A stretch of DNA of 64,000 nucleotides, from positions 94,629 to 158,628 of the forward strand of contig NZ_RJJW01000008.1 in the NCBI RefSeq assembly GCF_003781945.1. The letters run 5' to 3'. The stretch is from Halorubrum sp. CSM-61. GTDB lineage: Archaea > Halobacteriota > Halobacteria > Halobacteriales > Haloferacaceae. Under the pieces are notes generated by a model. It made no database searches, had not been told where the DNA came from, and saw only the letters and a list, made by a program, of their open reading frames with translations. This document shows, piece by piece, positions 45,147 to 53,390 of the stretch; within the stretch, counting starts at the first letter, position 1, and every line of letters begins with the position of its first letter. The translations under genes and the position numbers were made by a program.

Positions 45147-46577
45147 ATGGAATCGCCACGGAAACTCACTACTCTTCTCATCATCGCTGGGATGGTTGTC
45201 CTCGCCGGTTGTGCCGGCGGGGTCCCTGGTGATCCAGCCCCTGCTGATACGGAACCAGCCAACGGTTCGTCAACCATCACAACCAACGGGAGTGTTGAGG
45301 TCCACTACGTCAACGTCGGTCAATCAGTTAGTACGCTCATTACGGGCCCAAACGGTGAGACGTTGCTCGTCGATACGGGCCACTATAACGACGACGGCGA
45401 ACACGTACTAGCGTATCTCCAACGTCACGATATCTCGCGGATCGACCACCTCGTAACATCGCATAGTGACGCGGATCACATCGGTGGAAACGCCGCGATC
45501 ATCGAGTACTACGAAACAGAAGCCGACGGGATCGGCGCAGTGTACGACCCCGGTATCGCGTCAAGCACACAAACCTACGCCGAGTATCTCGACGCGATCG
45601 AAGCACACGACGTGACACTGTACGAAACGCGCGAAGGCGACACGATCGACTTTGGTGATGTCGACGTCAATGTTCTCGGACCACCGGACCCGTACCTCGA
45701 AAACGAAGATCGCAACGAGAACAGCATTGTCCTCAAGCTCAGCCACGGCGAAACGAGCTTCCTGCTCTCAGGCGATGCCGAGGACGATCAGGAAGCATAC
45801 CTCGTCGACAAATACGGGTCAGAGCTGGAGTCGACAATTCTGAAAGCCGGCCACCACGGCTCTGCGAGCTCGTCAAGTGGAGCATTTCTTGATGCGGTCG
45901 ATCCGCAAGCAGTCGTAATCTCGAGCGCGTATGATTCCCAATACGGACATCCCCACGAGGAGGTCCTCGAACGACTCGCTGAGCGTTCACACCCAGCGTA
46001 TTGGACCGCCACGCACGGCAACATCGTCTTGACTAGTGACGGACAGACCGTTACTGTCCAAACCCAGCGAGACGCCCCGACTGATCCGAGTACGCTCCGT
46101 GAGGGCGATCCGATCGACGTTGGAGTGCCTGACGCTGTTAGTGACCGTGCCCGCATTGAGAGCGATGGGACAACCAGTATCGACACCGGCAGCACCGACA
46201 CTCCCGACGAGACGGACAGCGAGACTGATGAGACGACGGCTGAGGCTGGCCTGACAGTCGCCGAAATCCACGCGGACGCGACTGGTGATGACCGAGACAA
46301 TCTGAACGACGAATACGTTGTCTTTGAGAACACCGGTAACGAGACGCTGGATCTGTCTGGCTGGACGATCGAAGACGAAGCAGGCCAGAGGTACACTGTT
46401 CCCGAGGGGTTCGAGCTTGCTGCCGGTGATACCGTGACACTTCATACAGGGAGTGGAACGAGTACAACTACTGAGTTGTACTGGGGTTCTGGGTCGCCGA
46501 TTTGGAACAACGACGGGGACACCGTGATCGTCAGTACTCCTAACGGGGAGCGTGTCCTAGAGGAGACATATTCATGA
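45147..46577 (+). CDS. ComEC-like MBL-fold lipoprotein with lamin-tail domain
   Basis: A 476-residue exported protein. The signal peptide ends in lipobox VLAGC (Cys22), so it is a membrane-anchored lipoprotein. Residues 50-310 form a metallo-beta-lactamase fold of the ComEC type: LLVDTGHYND, the metal motif TSHSDADHIGGN, FLLSGDAEDDQEAYL and KAGHHGSASSSSG. The C-terminal 110 residues are a lamin-tail (LTD) domain (YVVFENTGNETLDLSGWTIE). Such proteins may be extracellular nucleases or hydrolases; the substrate is unproven. The ATG at 45147 gives the best signal peptide. It overlaps the DUF3006 gene by ATGA. Confidence 0.85.
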   Translation: MESPRKLTTLLIIAGMVVLAGCAGGVPGDPAPADTEPANGSSTITTNGSVEVHYVNVGQSVSTLITGPNGETLLVDTGHYNDDGEHVLAYLQRHDISRIDHLVTSHSDADHIGGNAAIIEYYETEADGIGAVYDPGIASSTQTYAEYLDAIEAHDVTLYETREGDTIDFGDVDVNVLGPPDPYLENEDRNENSIVLKLSHGETSFLLSGDAEDDQEAYLVDKYGSELESTILKAGHHGSASSSSGAFLDAVDPQAVVISSAYDSQYGHPHEEVLERLAERSHPAYWTATHGNIVLTSDGQTVTVQTQRDAPTDPSTLREGDPIDVGVPDAVSDRARIESDGTTSIDTGSTDTPDETDSETDETTAEAGLTVAEIHADATGDDRDNLNDEYVVFENTGNETLDLSGWTIEDEAGQRYTVPEGFELAAGDTVTLHTGSGTSTTTELYWGSGSPIWNNDGDTVIVSTPNGERVLEETYS

Positions 46578-46873
46578 CTGATCTAGTTGATCTGAAAGAC
46601 GGCGAATACACAGCCGTTGTGGACTCAATCGAAGATGGGTTAGCCACCGTGTTTTTCGAACGCGATGGCGAGGAGGTAGGGAATGCTGTCTTGGAAGCTG
46701 ATCGACTCCCTGAGGACGGAAAACATGCTGATGCGATCCTCACAGCCACCGTCGTCGACGGCGACTTGGAGACAGTACAGTACGAACCCGAGCAGACCAC
46801 GAAGCGATCAGACGCAGTTCAGAATCGGTTTGATCGGCTCTCAAAACGACCGCCGTCAGAAGAGGACTCGTAG
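46574..46873 (+). CDS. DUF3006 protein
   Basis: A 99-residue protein starting MTDLVDLKDGEYTAVVDSIE and continuing EDGLATVFFERDGEEVGNAV, the typical short beta-barrel sequence of DUF3006. Members regularly follow ComEC-like MBL genes, as here, with a four-base overlap. It has no signal peptide. Its role is unknown, presumably as partner of the MBL protein. The C-terminal tail is charged and probably disordered. Confidence 0.8.
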   Translation: MTDLVDLKDGEYTAVVDSIEDGLATVFFERDGEEVGNAVLEADRLPEDGKHADAILTATVVDGDLETVQYEPEQTTKRSDAVQNRFDRLSKRPPSEEDS

Positions 46874-46883
46874 GACCCTCAGG

Positions 46884-47759
46884 TTACGTCACAAGGTGGT
46901 TACCCGGTTTCTTAGTCCATTGCTGGCCGACGTACTCCGCGATGAGCACGAGTACAGTAACGATCATGCCGGTCGCAAACCCTGTTCCATGAGCAATTAC
47001 GCTGACAAATCGCCCCGTTTCATCTAGTTGGACTTGGAATAACTGCGAAAGGAGTACGACCACTACTACACAGCCAACTACGATAGGCAGGAGTCCATCA
47101 CGCTGTGACCAAGCCCATGCCCGCCACGTCGGAATTTTAGGCCTGTTTCTGGCAATCCCGATTCCGATCGCGGAGGCAACAATCGTACACAGGACGACAG
47201 CTACCGACGGAGACAACACAGCAGACGTGAATGTGAGCGCGGAGAGCGCTCCGAGAACAATTGTTCCAGTCGTCGCCACGCCAGCGTCGTAGCCATACCT
47301 AGCGGTCGCTGTGCGTGCCAGTGAGACGTACAGCAATCCACCAAACGCACTCACGACGCCGGAAAATCCGCGTGCCGTCGTTGCGTCCGCAACGAGATTC
47401 CACTGGACCTTCAGCAGCCAGTAATCCACGAGCTTTGTCATCGGCGGTGCGAGCACAAGACACCCGACTACAGCGAACCAGAACGGACGTCGACGCGTCC
47501 ATGTCATAGAGAGTGCGTACGCTGATGCCATCACGATCGCGTACCACGTGACGCTGGACGCTAGATGCGAAACGCTATCGTGGAGGATTGCCGCGGTCCA
47601 CGCCGAGACAACAGTGGGCTCGCCGTACGTGAACAGGAACTGCGAGCGGAGTGCTTCGGGGAGAAGGAAATGAACAGCGACGAGGACCCCAACTACCCCA
47701 GAGAGAATGGCAATCTCCATCGCGTCGGTTGAGGTTCGGGCTCCCTGTCGTCGAGACAT
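46884..47759 (-). CDS. Rhomboid-like intramembrane protein
   Basis: A 291-residue protein with about seven membrane helices. Rhomboid-like features: LHDSVSHLASSVTWYAIV early (His residues), GFSGVVSAFGG (the Ser of the GxSG box near residue 133) and AHGTGFATGM near residue 264 (the catalytic His helix). If active it would be an intramembrane serine protease. The match to classical rhomboids is partial, so the alternative is an inactive relative. It converges on the DUF3006 gene. The ATG fourteen codons later is also possible. Confidence 0.6.
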   Translation of the reverse strand: MSRRQGARTSTDAMEIAILSGVVGVLVAVHFLLPEALRSQFLFTYGEPTVVSAWTAAILHDSVSHLASSVTWYAIVMASAYALSMTWTRRRPFWFAVVGCLVLAPPMTKLVDYWLLKVQWNLVADATTARGFSGVVSAFGGLLYVSLARTATARYGYDAGVATTGTIVLGALSALTFTSAVLSPSVAVVLCTIVASAIGIGIARNRPKIPTWRAWAWSQRDGLLPIVVGCVVVVVLLSQLFQVQLDETGRFVSVIAHGTGFATGMIVTVLVLIAEYVGQQWTKKPGNHLVT

Positions 47760-47855
47760 TCACGCTGGGTTGACTAGGAGCAAATAAAAAGGGACAGATC
47801 GGTCCACTCGTGGGGGGCCAAATATTCGGAAGTTGGATAGCGATCGAGCATAATC

Positions 47856-47897
47856 TTAACCAACAAAAATTGAAGGTGAAAAGCGCATGTTGGTTAA
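47856..47897. promoter_or_regulatory. TTAACCAACA palindromic site A
   Basis: TTAACCAACA (47856-47865) and TGTTGGTTAA (47888-47897) form a perfect 10-bp inverted repeat with a 22-bp spacer, in the intergenic region between the rhomboid-like gene and the zinc-ribbon gene. It matches site B at 49892-49931, also between divergent genes. It is probably a binding site for a dimeric regulator. Confidence 0.55.
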
Positions 47898-48023
47898 TCG
47901 TGCTGGTGGTCTACTCCACCGGAAACCTGGTGCGTTTGGCCCGCAAAGCCGCCAAAAGCTTAGGTTCAAGCCGGGTGATATTCATTTGGAAGGGACTGTC
48001 ACACGCTCCTTCCACCCCTTCGC

Positions 48024-48176
48024 ATGAACGCTGATGAATCGCCCCTCGGTCGGTGCCCGAAATGTGGTGAGGACATATCCGAAGCATGGATTCTCGTTGA
48101 GTACGAGAAGGACGACGGCACAGAGGGCGTGTGGACCGAGTGTCCGGCTTGTGAGGACGTTGTAGCCCCGGAGTAG
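48024..48176 (+). CDS. Small zinc-ribbon protein
   Basis: A 50-residue protein with two CxxC pairs, RCPKCGED near residue 11 and ECPACEDV near 40. They surround the segment SEAWILVEYEKDDGTEGVWT. This is the pattern of a conserved family of tiny haloarchaeal zinc-binding proteins (I believe DUF7837). Many such micro-proteins are regulators, but this one is uncharacterised. It starts at ATG 48024, about 50 bp before the TRAM gene, on the same strand. Confidence 0.75.
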   Translation: MNADESPLGRCPKCGEDISEAWILVEYEKDDGTEGVWTECPACEDVVAPE

Positions 48177-48229
48177 AGAGACAGCAGAGTAATGTGTGAT
48201 TCGCCGCGTATGCGGTGTACGGTCTACAA

Positions 48230-48643
48230 ATGGATATCTCAGATCAACTTCAGTGTCTGTTCTCAGGGAAAGTCGAAGAGCGTAACGGATCATATATGAT
48301 TGAGATACCGGAACAAGAGCTCCGCCTGGGGAACCTAGAGGCGGACGAAACGTACCGTATCGCTGTGTTGCCGTCACCCACGACCAGCGACCCCACCACT
48401 ACTGACACCGATCCACAACCCGAGCAGGCGTCACAGACGCCCCCCGTCGAGGAAGGAGAGCAACGCACCGTCGAAATCGAAGATATTGGCGATCAAGGCG
48501 ATGGGATCACCCGTGTTGAGCGCGGGTTCGTCGTCATTGTTCCCGACACCAAACAGAGTGAGCGTGTCACTATCGAGATCACTGATGTCCGCGAGAATGT
48601 CGCCTTCGCGGAAGTTGTCGATCGCGTCAGTTACTACGAGTAG
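48230..48643 (+). CDS. TRAM domain protein
   Basis: A 137-residue protein. The C-terminal half (EEGEQRTVEIEDIGDQGDGI, then TRVERGFVVIVPDTKQSERV) is a TRAM domain, an RNA-binding beta-barrel used in RNA chaperones and tRNA-modifying enzymes. The N-terminal part (DQLQCLFSGKVEERNGSYMI) is a family-typical strand region, joined by a proline/threonine linker. The ATG at 48230 (MDISDQLQ) is chosen because it matches related haloarchaeal proteins. It is probably a cytoplasmic RNA-binding protein. Confidence 0.85.
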   Translation: MDISDQLQCLFSGKVEERNGSYMIEIPEQELRLGNLEADETYRIAVLPSPTTSDPTTTDTDPQPEQASQTPPVEEGEQRTVEIEDIGDQGDGITRVERGFVVIVPDTKQSERVTIEITDVRENVAFAEVVDRVSYYE

Positions 48644-48747
48644 TTTGAACCGTTCAATCTCTTTGTCTGTGGGCGGGATCGCGTGAGCGATACAGGAGAT
48701 TCACTTATGTTGGCCCGTGGGATTTGTGCTTGCTCTCGACGAAATAG

Positions 48748-48872
48748 GACACTTCACAGAGGAAGTAGAATGAGTACAACTATTGAGTTGTACTGGACTT
48801 CTGCTGCTCCGTTGTAATACAATAACGAGGATACCGTGATCGTCACCAATGCTAACAGTGGGCGCATCTTAG
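48748..48872 (+). pseudogene. Lamin-tail domain remnant (partial duplication)
   Basis: This stretch matches the end of the MBL-LTD gene (46437-46560): ACACTTCA, GAGTACAACTA, TGAGTTGTACTGG and GATACCGTGATCGTCA recur in the same order with scattered changes and stops. It is a decayed duplicate of the last LTD codons, about 2.3 kb from the source, on the same strand. No frame remains. Confidence 0.75.
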
Positions 48873-49756
48873 TTGGTGCTAGACGTCGGCCAGTCGGATG
48901 TAATGCCGACCAGCTCGGCACTCATTCGCCAGAGTCGCCGTCGCACCGTTTGGTTCGTTGCCTCGGGTGCAGGATCTGTGGGACCATCGCTGCCGATATA
49001 TTGGCCACTCATAGAGCCGTACGTCGGCTCCACCAAGAGCGTTTGGAGGCGTACGGCGGCTGCCTGTTTTGAGGTGGCGACACCCGGAACCAACCCCGCG
49101 ATCCGAACCAGCAGTCGCGTTCGGAGCGACGCCTCGCGGAACAGGTCCGTCGACGGAACGAACCCCGGATGAACGCAGTTGACTGTGACCGCTGAGTCAC
49201 CTGAGAGCCGGTCATCAAGTTCGACCGTGAACGCGATGTTCGCCAGCTTCGAGCGGGCGTACGCGTCGAGTGAGTCGTACTCGTCCGTCAGCTGTAGGTC
49301 GTCCAGATCGAGTGTTGCCCGCCGATGGATGTCCGAGGCAGTAACGACAACACGCGGATCAGGTGCGTCACGGAGATGGTCGAGTAATTCGTATGTCAGG
49401 AGGTAGGGGGCCAAGTGGTTCACCGCGAGCGTGATCTCGATTCCGTCTGGACTCTCACGACGTGACCCAGCCGAGAGTCCAGCGTTGTGAGCGAGGACAT
49501 CGATCCGATCGTACTCGCGTTTCACGGTTGCTGCGAGGGACCGGATGGTGGATTGGGAGGCGAGGTCAGCCTGATGGAACTCGATTGTTCCGGCAAGGTC
49601 TTCGGACTGTTCTGTGAGGGTGGCTCCCTTCGACTCGTCGCGGCCGACGACTGCGACGGTCGCACCTCGTTGTGCAAGGTTGACCGCTGCCACCCGTCCG
49701 AACCCGCTTGTTCCGCCGGTGAGAAGGATCGTGCGGTCGGAGAGGTCGTCGGTCAT
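48869..49756 (-). CDS. SDR family NAD(P)-dependent oxidoreductase
   Basis: A 295-residue short-chain dehydrogenase. The nucleotide site is LLTGGTSGFGRVAA at about residues 10-23. NAG appears in LAHNAGLSAGS. The catalytic Tyr-x-x-x-Lys is in YARSKLAN, and a Ser is in VTASDIHRR. The length and layout suit retinol-dehydrogenase-like SDRs; the substrate is unknown. The start at 49756 (MTDDLSDRTILL) is preferred because the upstream stretch is a basic extension. It is divergent from padR with site B between them. Confidence 0.85.
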   Translation of the reverse strand: MTDDLSDRTILLTGGTSGFGRVAAVNLAQRGATVAVVGRDESKGATLTEQSEDLAGTIEFHQADLASQSTIRSLAATVKREYDRIDVLAHNAGLSAGSRRESPDGIEITLAVNHLAPYLLTYELLDHLRDAPDPRVVVTASDIHRRATLDLDDLQLTDEYDSLDAYARSKLANIAFTVELDDRLSGDSAVTVNCVHPGFVPSTDLFREASLRTRLLVRIAGLVPGVATSKQAAAVRLQTLLVEPTYGSMSGQYIGSDGPTDPAPEATNQTVRRRLWRMSAELVGITSDWPTSSTN

Positions 49757-49891
49757 ACCCCGTTTCGACGTCGACGGTCCAAAAGCGCGAGGAGCACATA
49801 CATGGCACCGATCACGCGGACGCCGTCGGTGAGGTGTTCGTTCCACTCCACCGACTCCGGGTCTTCGTACACGAGCGGCCGCTAAATACTC

Positions 49892-49931
49892 TTAACCAAC
49901 AGATTGGAGAGTAAGAGTGCGTGTTGGTTAA
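49892..49931. promoter_or_regulatory. TTAACCAACA palindromic site B
   Basis: TTAACCAACA (49892-49901) and TGTTGGTTAA (49922-49931) form the same 10-bp inverted repeat as site A with a 20-bp spacer. It lies between the SDR start (49756) and the padR start (50055). This location suggests autoregulation by PadR and control of the SDR gene. Confidence 0.55.
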
Positions 49932-50054
49932 TTCAGATATTATGATCTCCTGAGCTACTACTCTACTGTGTTCGATGCTGACAGAGAAGCTATCATTGGA
50001 ACATCATTTCGAAGATCAGTAGTTATTTCAAAACTTGAATACGTTAGGTGGAGT

Positions 50055-50336
50055 ATGTATGATCTCACGGGCTTTCAACGCGACTTGCTGTACGTAATTG
50101 CCGGCCTTGATGACCCACACGGGCTCGCAATCAAAGACGAACTCGAGGACTACTACGAAAAAGAGATCCACCACGGTCGGCTCTATCCGAATCTCGACAC
50201 GCTCGTTGAGAAGGGACTTGTCGAAAAAAGTCAGCGCGATCGACGAACTAACGAGTACACCACCACTCGTCGAGGCACCAGAGAGATCGAGGCCCGAGCT
50301 GAATGGGAAGCCAGGTATATTGACCACGACGCGTGA
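50055..50336 (+). CDS. PadR family transcriptional regulator
   Basis: A 93-residue PadR winged-helix regulator. It reads MYDLTGFQRDLLYVIAGLDD, then HGLAIKDELEDYYEKEIHHG and LYPNLDTLVEKGLVEKSQRD, the haloarchaeal PadR pattern with its wing and basic strand. The C-terminal dimer helix is short. An earlier in-frame ATG at 49968 is rejected because it adds an unrelated N-terminus. Site B about 125 bp upstream may be its operator. PadR proteins usually act as repressors. Confidence 0.88.
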   Translation: MYDLTGFQRDLLYVIAGLDDPHGLAIKDELEDYYEKEIHHGRLYPNLDTLVEKGLVEKSQRDRRTNEYTTTRRGTREIEARAEWEARYIDHDA

Positions 50337-50492
50337 TCGAACCGCTACGTTCGAGGACTGTTTGACTCTAGTACTTCACGTCCCTCAAAAGCCGAACCAA
50401 ACTTCGAACTCGACTAAACACCCGACAGAGGAGCAACAACTGTTTGCCAATAAAAAGAAAATTTGATTATGATCGAGATCTAATTATGAACT

Positions 50493-50795
50493 ATGAGTAA
50501 GACAGAACAGTCAAATAATTCTGAAAAAGAGATCGTCGCCGTCACTAAGCACGGCCAGGCGACCATCCCAAAACGGTTCCGCGAGAAGCTCGGGATCGAA
50601 GCGCCTGGGAAGGTGTTGTTCCGGGAAACCGAAGATGGAGAGGTGATCGTTGAACAGGTCCGCTCACCGAGCGAGATGCGCGGCTTTGCCGCCCGTAGCG
50701 AAGCGAGTACGGACAAGCCTGCGTCCGAGATCCTCAAAGAGAAACGCGACCAGGACCGGAAAGAACGTGACTCGCAGTTCTCAACTGAAGAGTAA
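50493..50795 (+). CDS. AbrB/MazE-type antitoxin (VapB-like)
   Basis: A 100-residue protein. The swapped-hairpin AbrB domain is at about residues 14-60: VAVTKHGQATIPKRFREKLG, then APGKVLFRETEDGEVIVEQV. The C-terminal tail (about 60-100) is charged and disordered, suited to wrap a toxin. It overlaps the PIN gene by one base (TAATG). It probably represses its own operon and neutralises the PIN toxin. Confidence 0.85.
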   Translation: MSKTEQSNNSEKEIVAVTKHGQATIPKRFREKLGIEAPGKVLFRETEDGEVIVEQVRSPSEMRGFAARSEASTDKPASEILKEKRDQDRKERDSQFSTEE

Positions 50796-51214
50796 TGTCG
50801 GTTCCTGACCGCGTTGTCTTCGACGCCGAGCCACTGATAGCACACGCCGACGATGAACCAGGCAGCGAGATTGTAGAAGAGTATCTCGACGCGGTCGCAG
50901 TCGAGGACACCGTCGGCTACGCCAGCTACGTGAATCTCGCTGAGATCCGGTACACAATCGCCCGAAAGTACGACCGCGACACAGCCGACGAGTATCTCGA
51001 CTGGCTGACTGATCTCGGTATCAAAACGGTAGATGTCGGCGATACTTGGACGGACGCCTCGGAGTATACGCTCAGGTATAATCCTGCGCTTGGCGACTCG
51101 TTCGCGCTGGCAACGGCTGAACATGTCGACGCGACGCTCTTCGTTGGCGGTGACGACGATTATGACGATGTCTCCGATATCCCGATCGAACGATTCCGCG
51201 ACGGTTCCGCGTAG
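50795..51214 (+). CDS. PIN domain toxin (VapC-like)
   Basis: A 139-residue PIN-domain ribonuclease. The acidic metal residues are seen in VVFDAEPLIAH (D10), NLAEIRYTIAR (Glu), GDSFALATAEH (Asp) and LFVGGDDDYDDV (Asp). PIN toxins cut RNA, often tRNA or rRNA. The partner antitoxin gene lies directly upstream. All the key acidic residues are present, so the toxin should be active. Confidence 0.85.
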   Translation: MSVPDRVVFDAEPLIAHADDEPGSEIVEEYLDAVAVEDTVGYASYVNLAEIRYTIARKYDRDTADEYLDWLTDLGIKTVDVGDTWTDASEYTLRYNPALGDSFALATAEHVDATLFVGGDDDYDDVSDIPIERFRDGSA

Positions 51215-51280
51215 GCACCCGTTCGAAGACCTCCAAATCGGTGTAGTTGACGGAGAACTGAAAAGCCATGAACTAACTAT

Positions 51281-52324
51281 TCAGTGGCCGGCTGCGGGAT
51301 GCGTATCGTCGTCTTGATCGGTATCAATCGGTTCGTAGTCGTAGTCCATCCCCACGGGAGTGAAGCCAGGAACGTAGCTAAACCGTTTGCCAGGCTCTCC
51401 GTAGAACATCACGGGGAGAGTGCCTCGACCGTCACGAGCGTTGTACTGTGGAGGCCATTCGTTGAGTTCAGCAGACGGCTTGTACACGTGAGGCGCAGGA
51501 AGCGCACCCCGTTCAAGATCCCGCAGATCGAGGACCCGAACTTCGAAGTGGCGGGCGAGCTCCTCAGCCCGAGCTGTGATATCGGTCGTATGACAGAGGA
51601 CCGGCATGGCCCGGCAGGCAAACGCAATCGTACACAGCCGGAAGATCGTCGACGGCGTGATCGTGTCGCTCGTCCAGTCTTTACACTGAGCGACAATCCA
51701 ATCAGTCGGCTGCTGTTGTTTTGGCTTCCGCTTGGCGACGACATCGACCTCGAGACCGAACAGGTGCTGGCGCGTCTCTGCTTGATACCCCCACCGCATC
51801 AACGCGCGTTGGAGTTGATACTCAAGCCATCGCCCATCGCCAACCCCACGCCCAGCCACGTCTACATAGACAGATCGGTGACTGGAGAGTTGCTCAGGCA
51901 GCGTGGAGTTGTCCGTCGACCCCTCAGAAAGTGCGTCCTGAAGGATGACGATGTGGTCTTGAATCGTTTCGAGTGTTTGCTCGATCGAATACTCTTGTGA
52001 GGAGTGGTCGTACCCCTGAATGGAGAGATCCTCAAGCAGCCGATCGAGACGTAGTTCGATGTGATACAGTACCTGAGCAGGGCCATCCCACGTCACCACC
52101 TCATGATCGCCTTGGGACAGGGGATGCTCTGTATCCGCGAGCTGTCGACGGATCGCTTTGAGCGCGTAAAGCGCGAGGAACAACCGCCGCCGTGTGGTGA
52201 CAGCTTGGACGGTCGTAAGTGTCTCCTCTTCTGAGAGAGCGTCCCGAAGGGTCTCGATCGTGTCGATGAGTTGGGTGAGTTCACGATCGAATCCCGGTGG
52301 AAGCGAGAGTGGTTCGTCCGTCAT
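51281..52324 (-). CDS. Mrr-like restriction endonuclease
   Basis: A 347-residue protein. The N-terminal half (about 1-150) is helical and of unknown role. The C-terminal half is a PD-(D/E)xK nuclease of the Mrr type: GRWLEYQLQRALMRWGYQAE, then FGLEVDVVAKRKP (catalytic Asp) and DWIVAQCKDWTS (the Q-x-K element). Mrr enzymes cut modified or foreign DNA. Its start overlaps the previous gene by ATGA, so it is the third gene of a three-gene operon, and it converges on the PIN toxin gene. Confidence 0.82.
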   Translation of the reverse strand: MTDEPLSLPPGFDRELTQLIDTIETLRDALSEEETLTTVQAVTTRRRLFLALYALKAIRRQLADTEHPLSQGDHEVVTWDGPAQVLYHIELRLDRLLEDLSIQGYDHSSQEYSIEQTLETIQDHIVILQDALSEGSTDNSTLPEQLSSHRSVYVDVAGRGVGDGRWLEYQLQRALMRWGYQAETRQHLFGLEVDVVAKRKPKQQQPTDWIVAQCKDWTSDTITPSTIFRLCTIAFACRAMPVLCHTTDITARAEELARHFEVRVLDLRDLERGALPAPHVYKPSAELNEWPPQYNARDGRGTLPVMFYGEPGKRFSYVPGFTPVGMDYDYEPIDTDQDDDTHPAAGH

Positions 52325-53007
52325 TTGGAGAGTGGACTAGGGGTGAAGTGCTGGCGAGTCAGCGCTGTCTCTGAAAGCGGGAGGAGCGTTGGCTGTCCGT
52401 GAGTGCGAAGATGGTGGTAGAACTCGTCTGTCGTCGCAGGATACCACTGTGGGCTATCGCGCTCCCGGTAGCGAAGTTCGTCGTCGACAGAGACGACTAC
52501 GCCCTGTTCGGTTGTGGCCGTCTTCGCGAACACGAGCGCTGGTGGATCCGGGCGCGCCCAGCTGTCACGGATCCACTCAACCATCGTTTCAAGCGGTGTC
52601 GGGTCGACAGGATCAGGGTACCGGGCGGCTGCTGGCGCGCGTATCGCGACGTCCTCGACACGGTCGCTACCACAGGAGCGCCACCCCGTGCCAGTCCACT
52701 CGAGTTCACGGCGTGTCCAAGACTCGCCTGTGCTGTCGGGTTCGAAGCGGAGGCGATGCGGTGGCGCACTCGGTGGGTTCCATTGAAGCAGGCAGGCACC
52801 GTCGTCAGCAAGCGTGAGGTCATCGCGACTGCGGTGAGACGCGAACAGTGCGGCATCGATCTGTGCCTGTGCCCGCCGGAGAGTTGCGAGTGGATCGCCA
52901 CCCGGCATCGAAACGACGTCGTCACCATCGTTGACCGCTTCGAACAGCCGGTGGAAGTTGGAGTCGATCTCTCTGAGCGTCTCCAGTTCACGCTGGGAGT
53001 CAGCCAT
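52321..53007 (-). CDS. Hypothetical protein in Mrr operon
   Basis: A 228-residue protein with no recognised domain. It starts MADSQRELETLREIDSNFHR, an acidic helix, and has a beta-rich middle (DDGACLLQWNPPSAPPHRLR, GESWTRRELEWTGTGWRSCG). It overlaps the upstream gene by one base (TAATG) and the Mrr-like gene by four, so the three are co-translated. It may be a specificity or control subunit for the nuclease; this is inference. Confidence 0.6.
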   Translation of the reverse strand: MADSQRELETLREIDSNFHRLFEAVNDGDDVVSMPGGDPLATLRRAQAQIDAALFASHRSRDDLTLADDGACLLQWNPPSAPPHRLRFEPDSTGESWTRRELEWTGTGWRSCGSDRVEDVAIRAPAAARYPDPVDPTPLETMVEWIRDSWARPDPPALVFAKTATTEQGVVVSVDDELRYRERDSPQWYPATTDEFYHHLRTHGQPTLLPLSETALTRQHFTPSPLSK

Positions 53008-53390
53008 TAGGCGCCCTCCGAGTCCGGCTTGTAACACGCAGTCTGGAGTCGGCGGATGTGTTCGGCGAGGGGTTCGGTCGCGTCTGTCGGAGAGACGGAC
53101 TTCGATCGGTCATCAAACGCGATTGCGCCGCATTCATCGAGCGTCTCGAGATGCGATTGGGTCAGCGAGATGTAGACTGAGGTGCGTTCGTTGCTCCTGA
53201 TTTTACTGGGGTCAATCGCATTCTCAATGGCGGCGATTTCGACGGCCAGATCACCTGCGGTAATTGCTCCATGCGACTGTGAGAGTGAGAGCAAGACGCG
53301 CCGGCGACGACTGTTTGAGATTGCGTTGAACGCACGGTCTGGATCCATCGGGATGGCGAACGAGGTCGGATCGTCGGTGGCTTCGGTCAC
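53007..53390 (-). CDS. DUF7344-type winged-helix protein
   Basis: A 127-residue protein. The N-terminal DPDRAFNAISNSRRRRVLLS followed by GAITAGDLAVEIAAIENAID and VYISLTQSHLETLDECGAIA is the winged-helix pattern of haloarchaeal DUF7344 proteins. These are probable transcription regulators. It is the first gene of the Mrr-like operon and may control it. Confidence 0.75.
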   Translation of the reverse strand: MTEATDDPTSFAIPMDPDRAFNAISNSRRRRVLLSLSQSHGAITAGDLAVEIAAIENAIDPSKIRSNERTSVYISLTQSHLETLDECGAIAFDDRSKSVSPTDATEPLAEHIRRLQTACYKPDSEGA

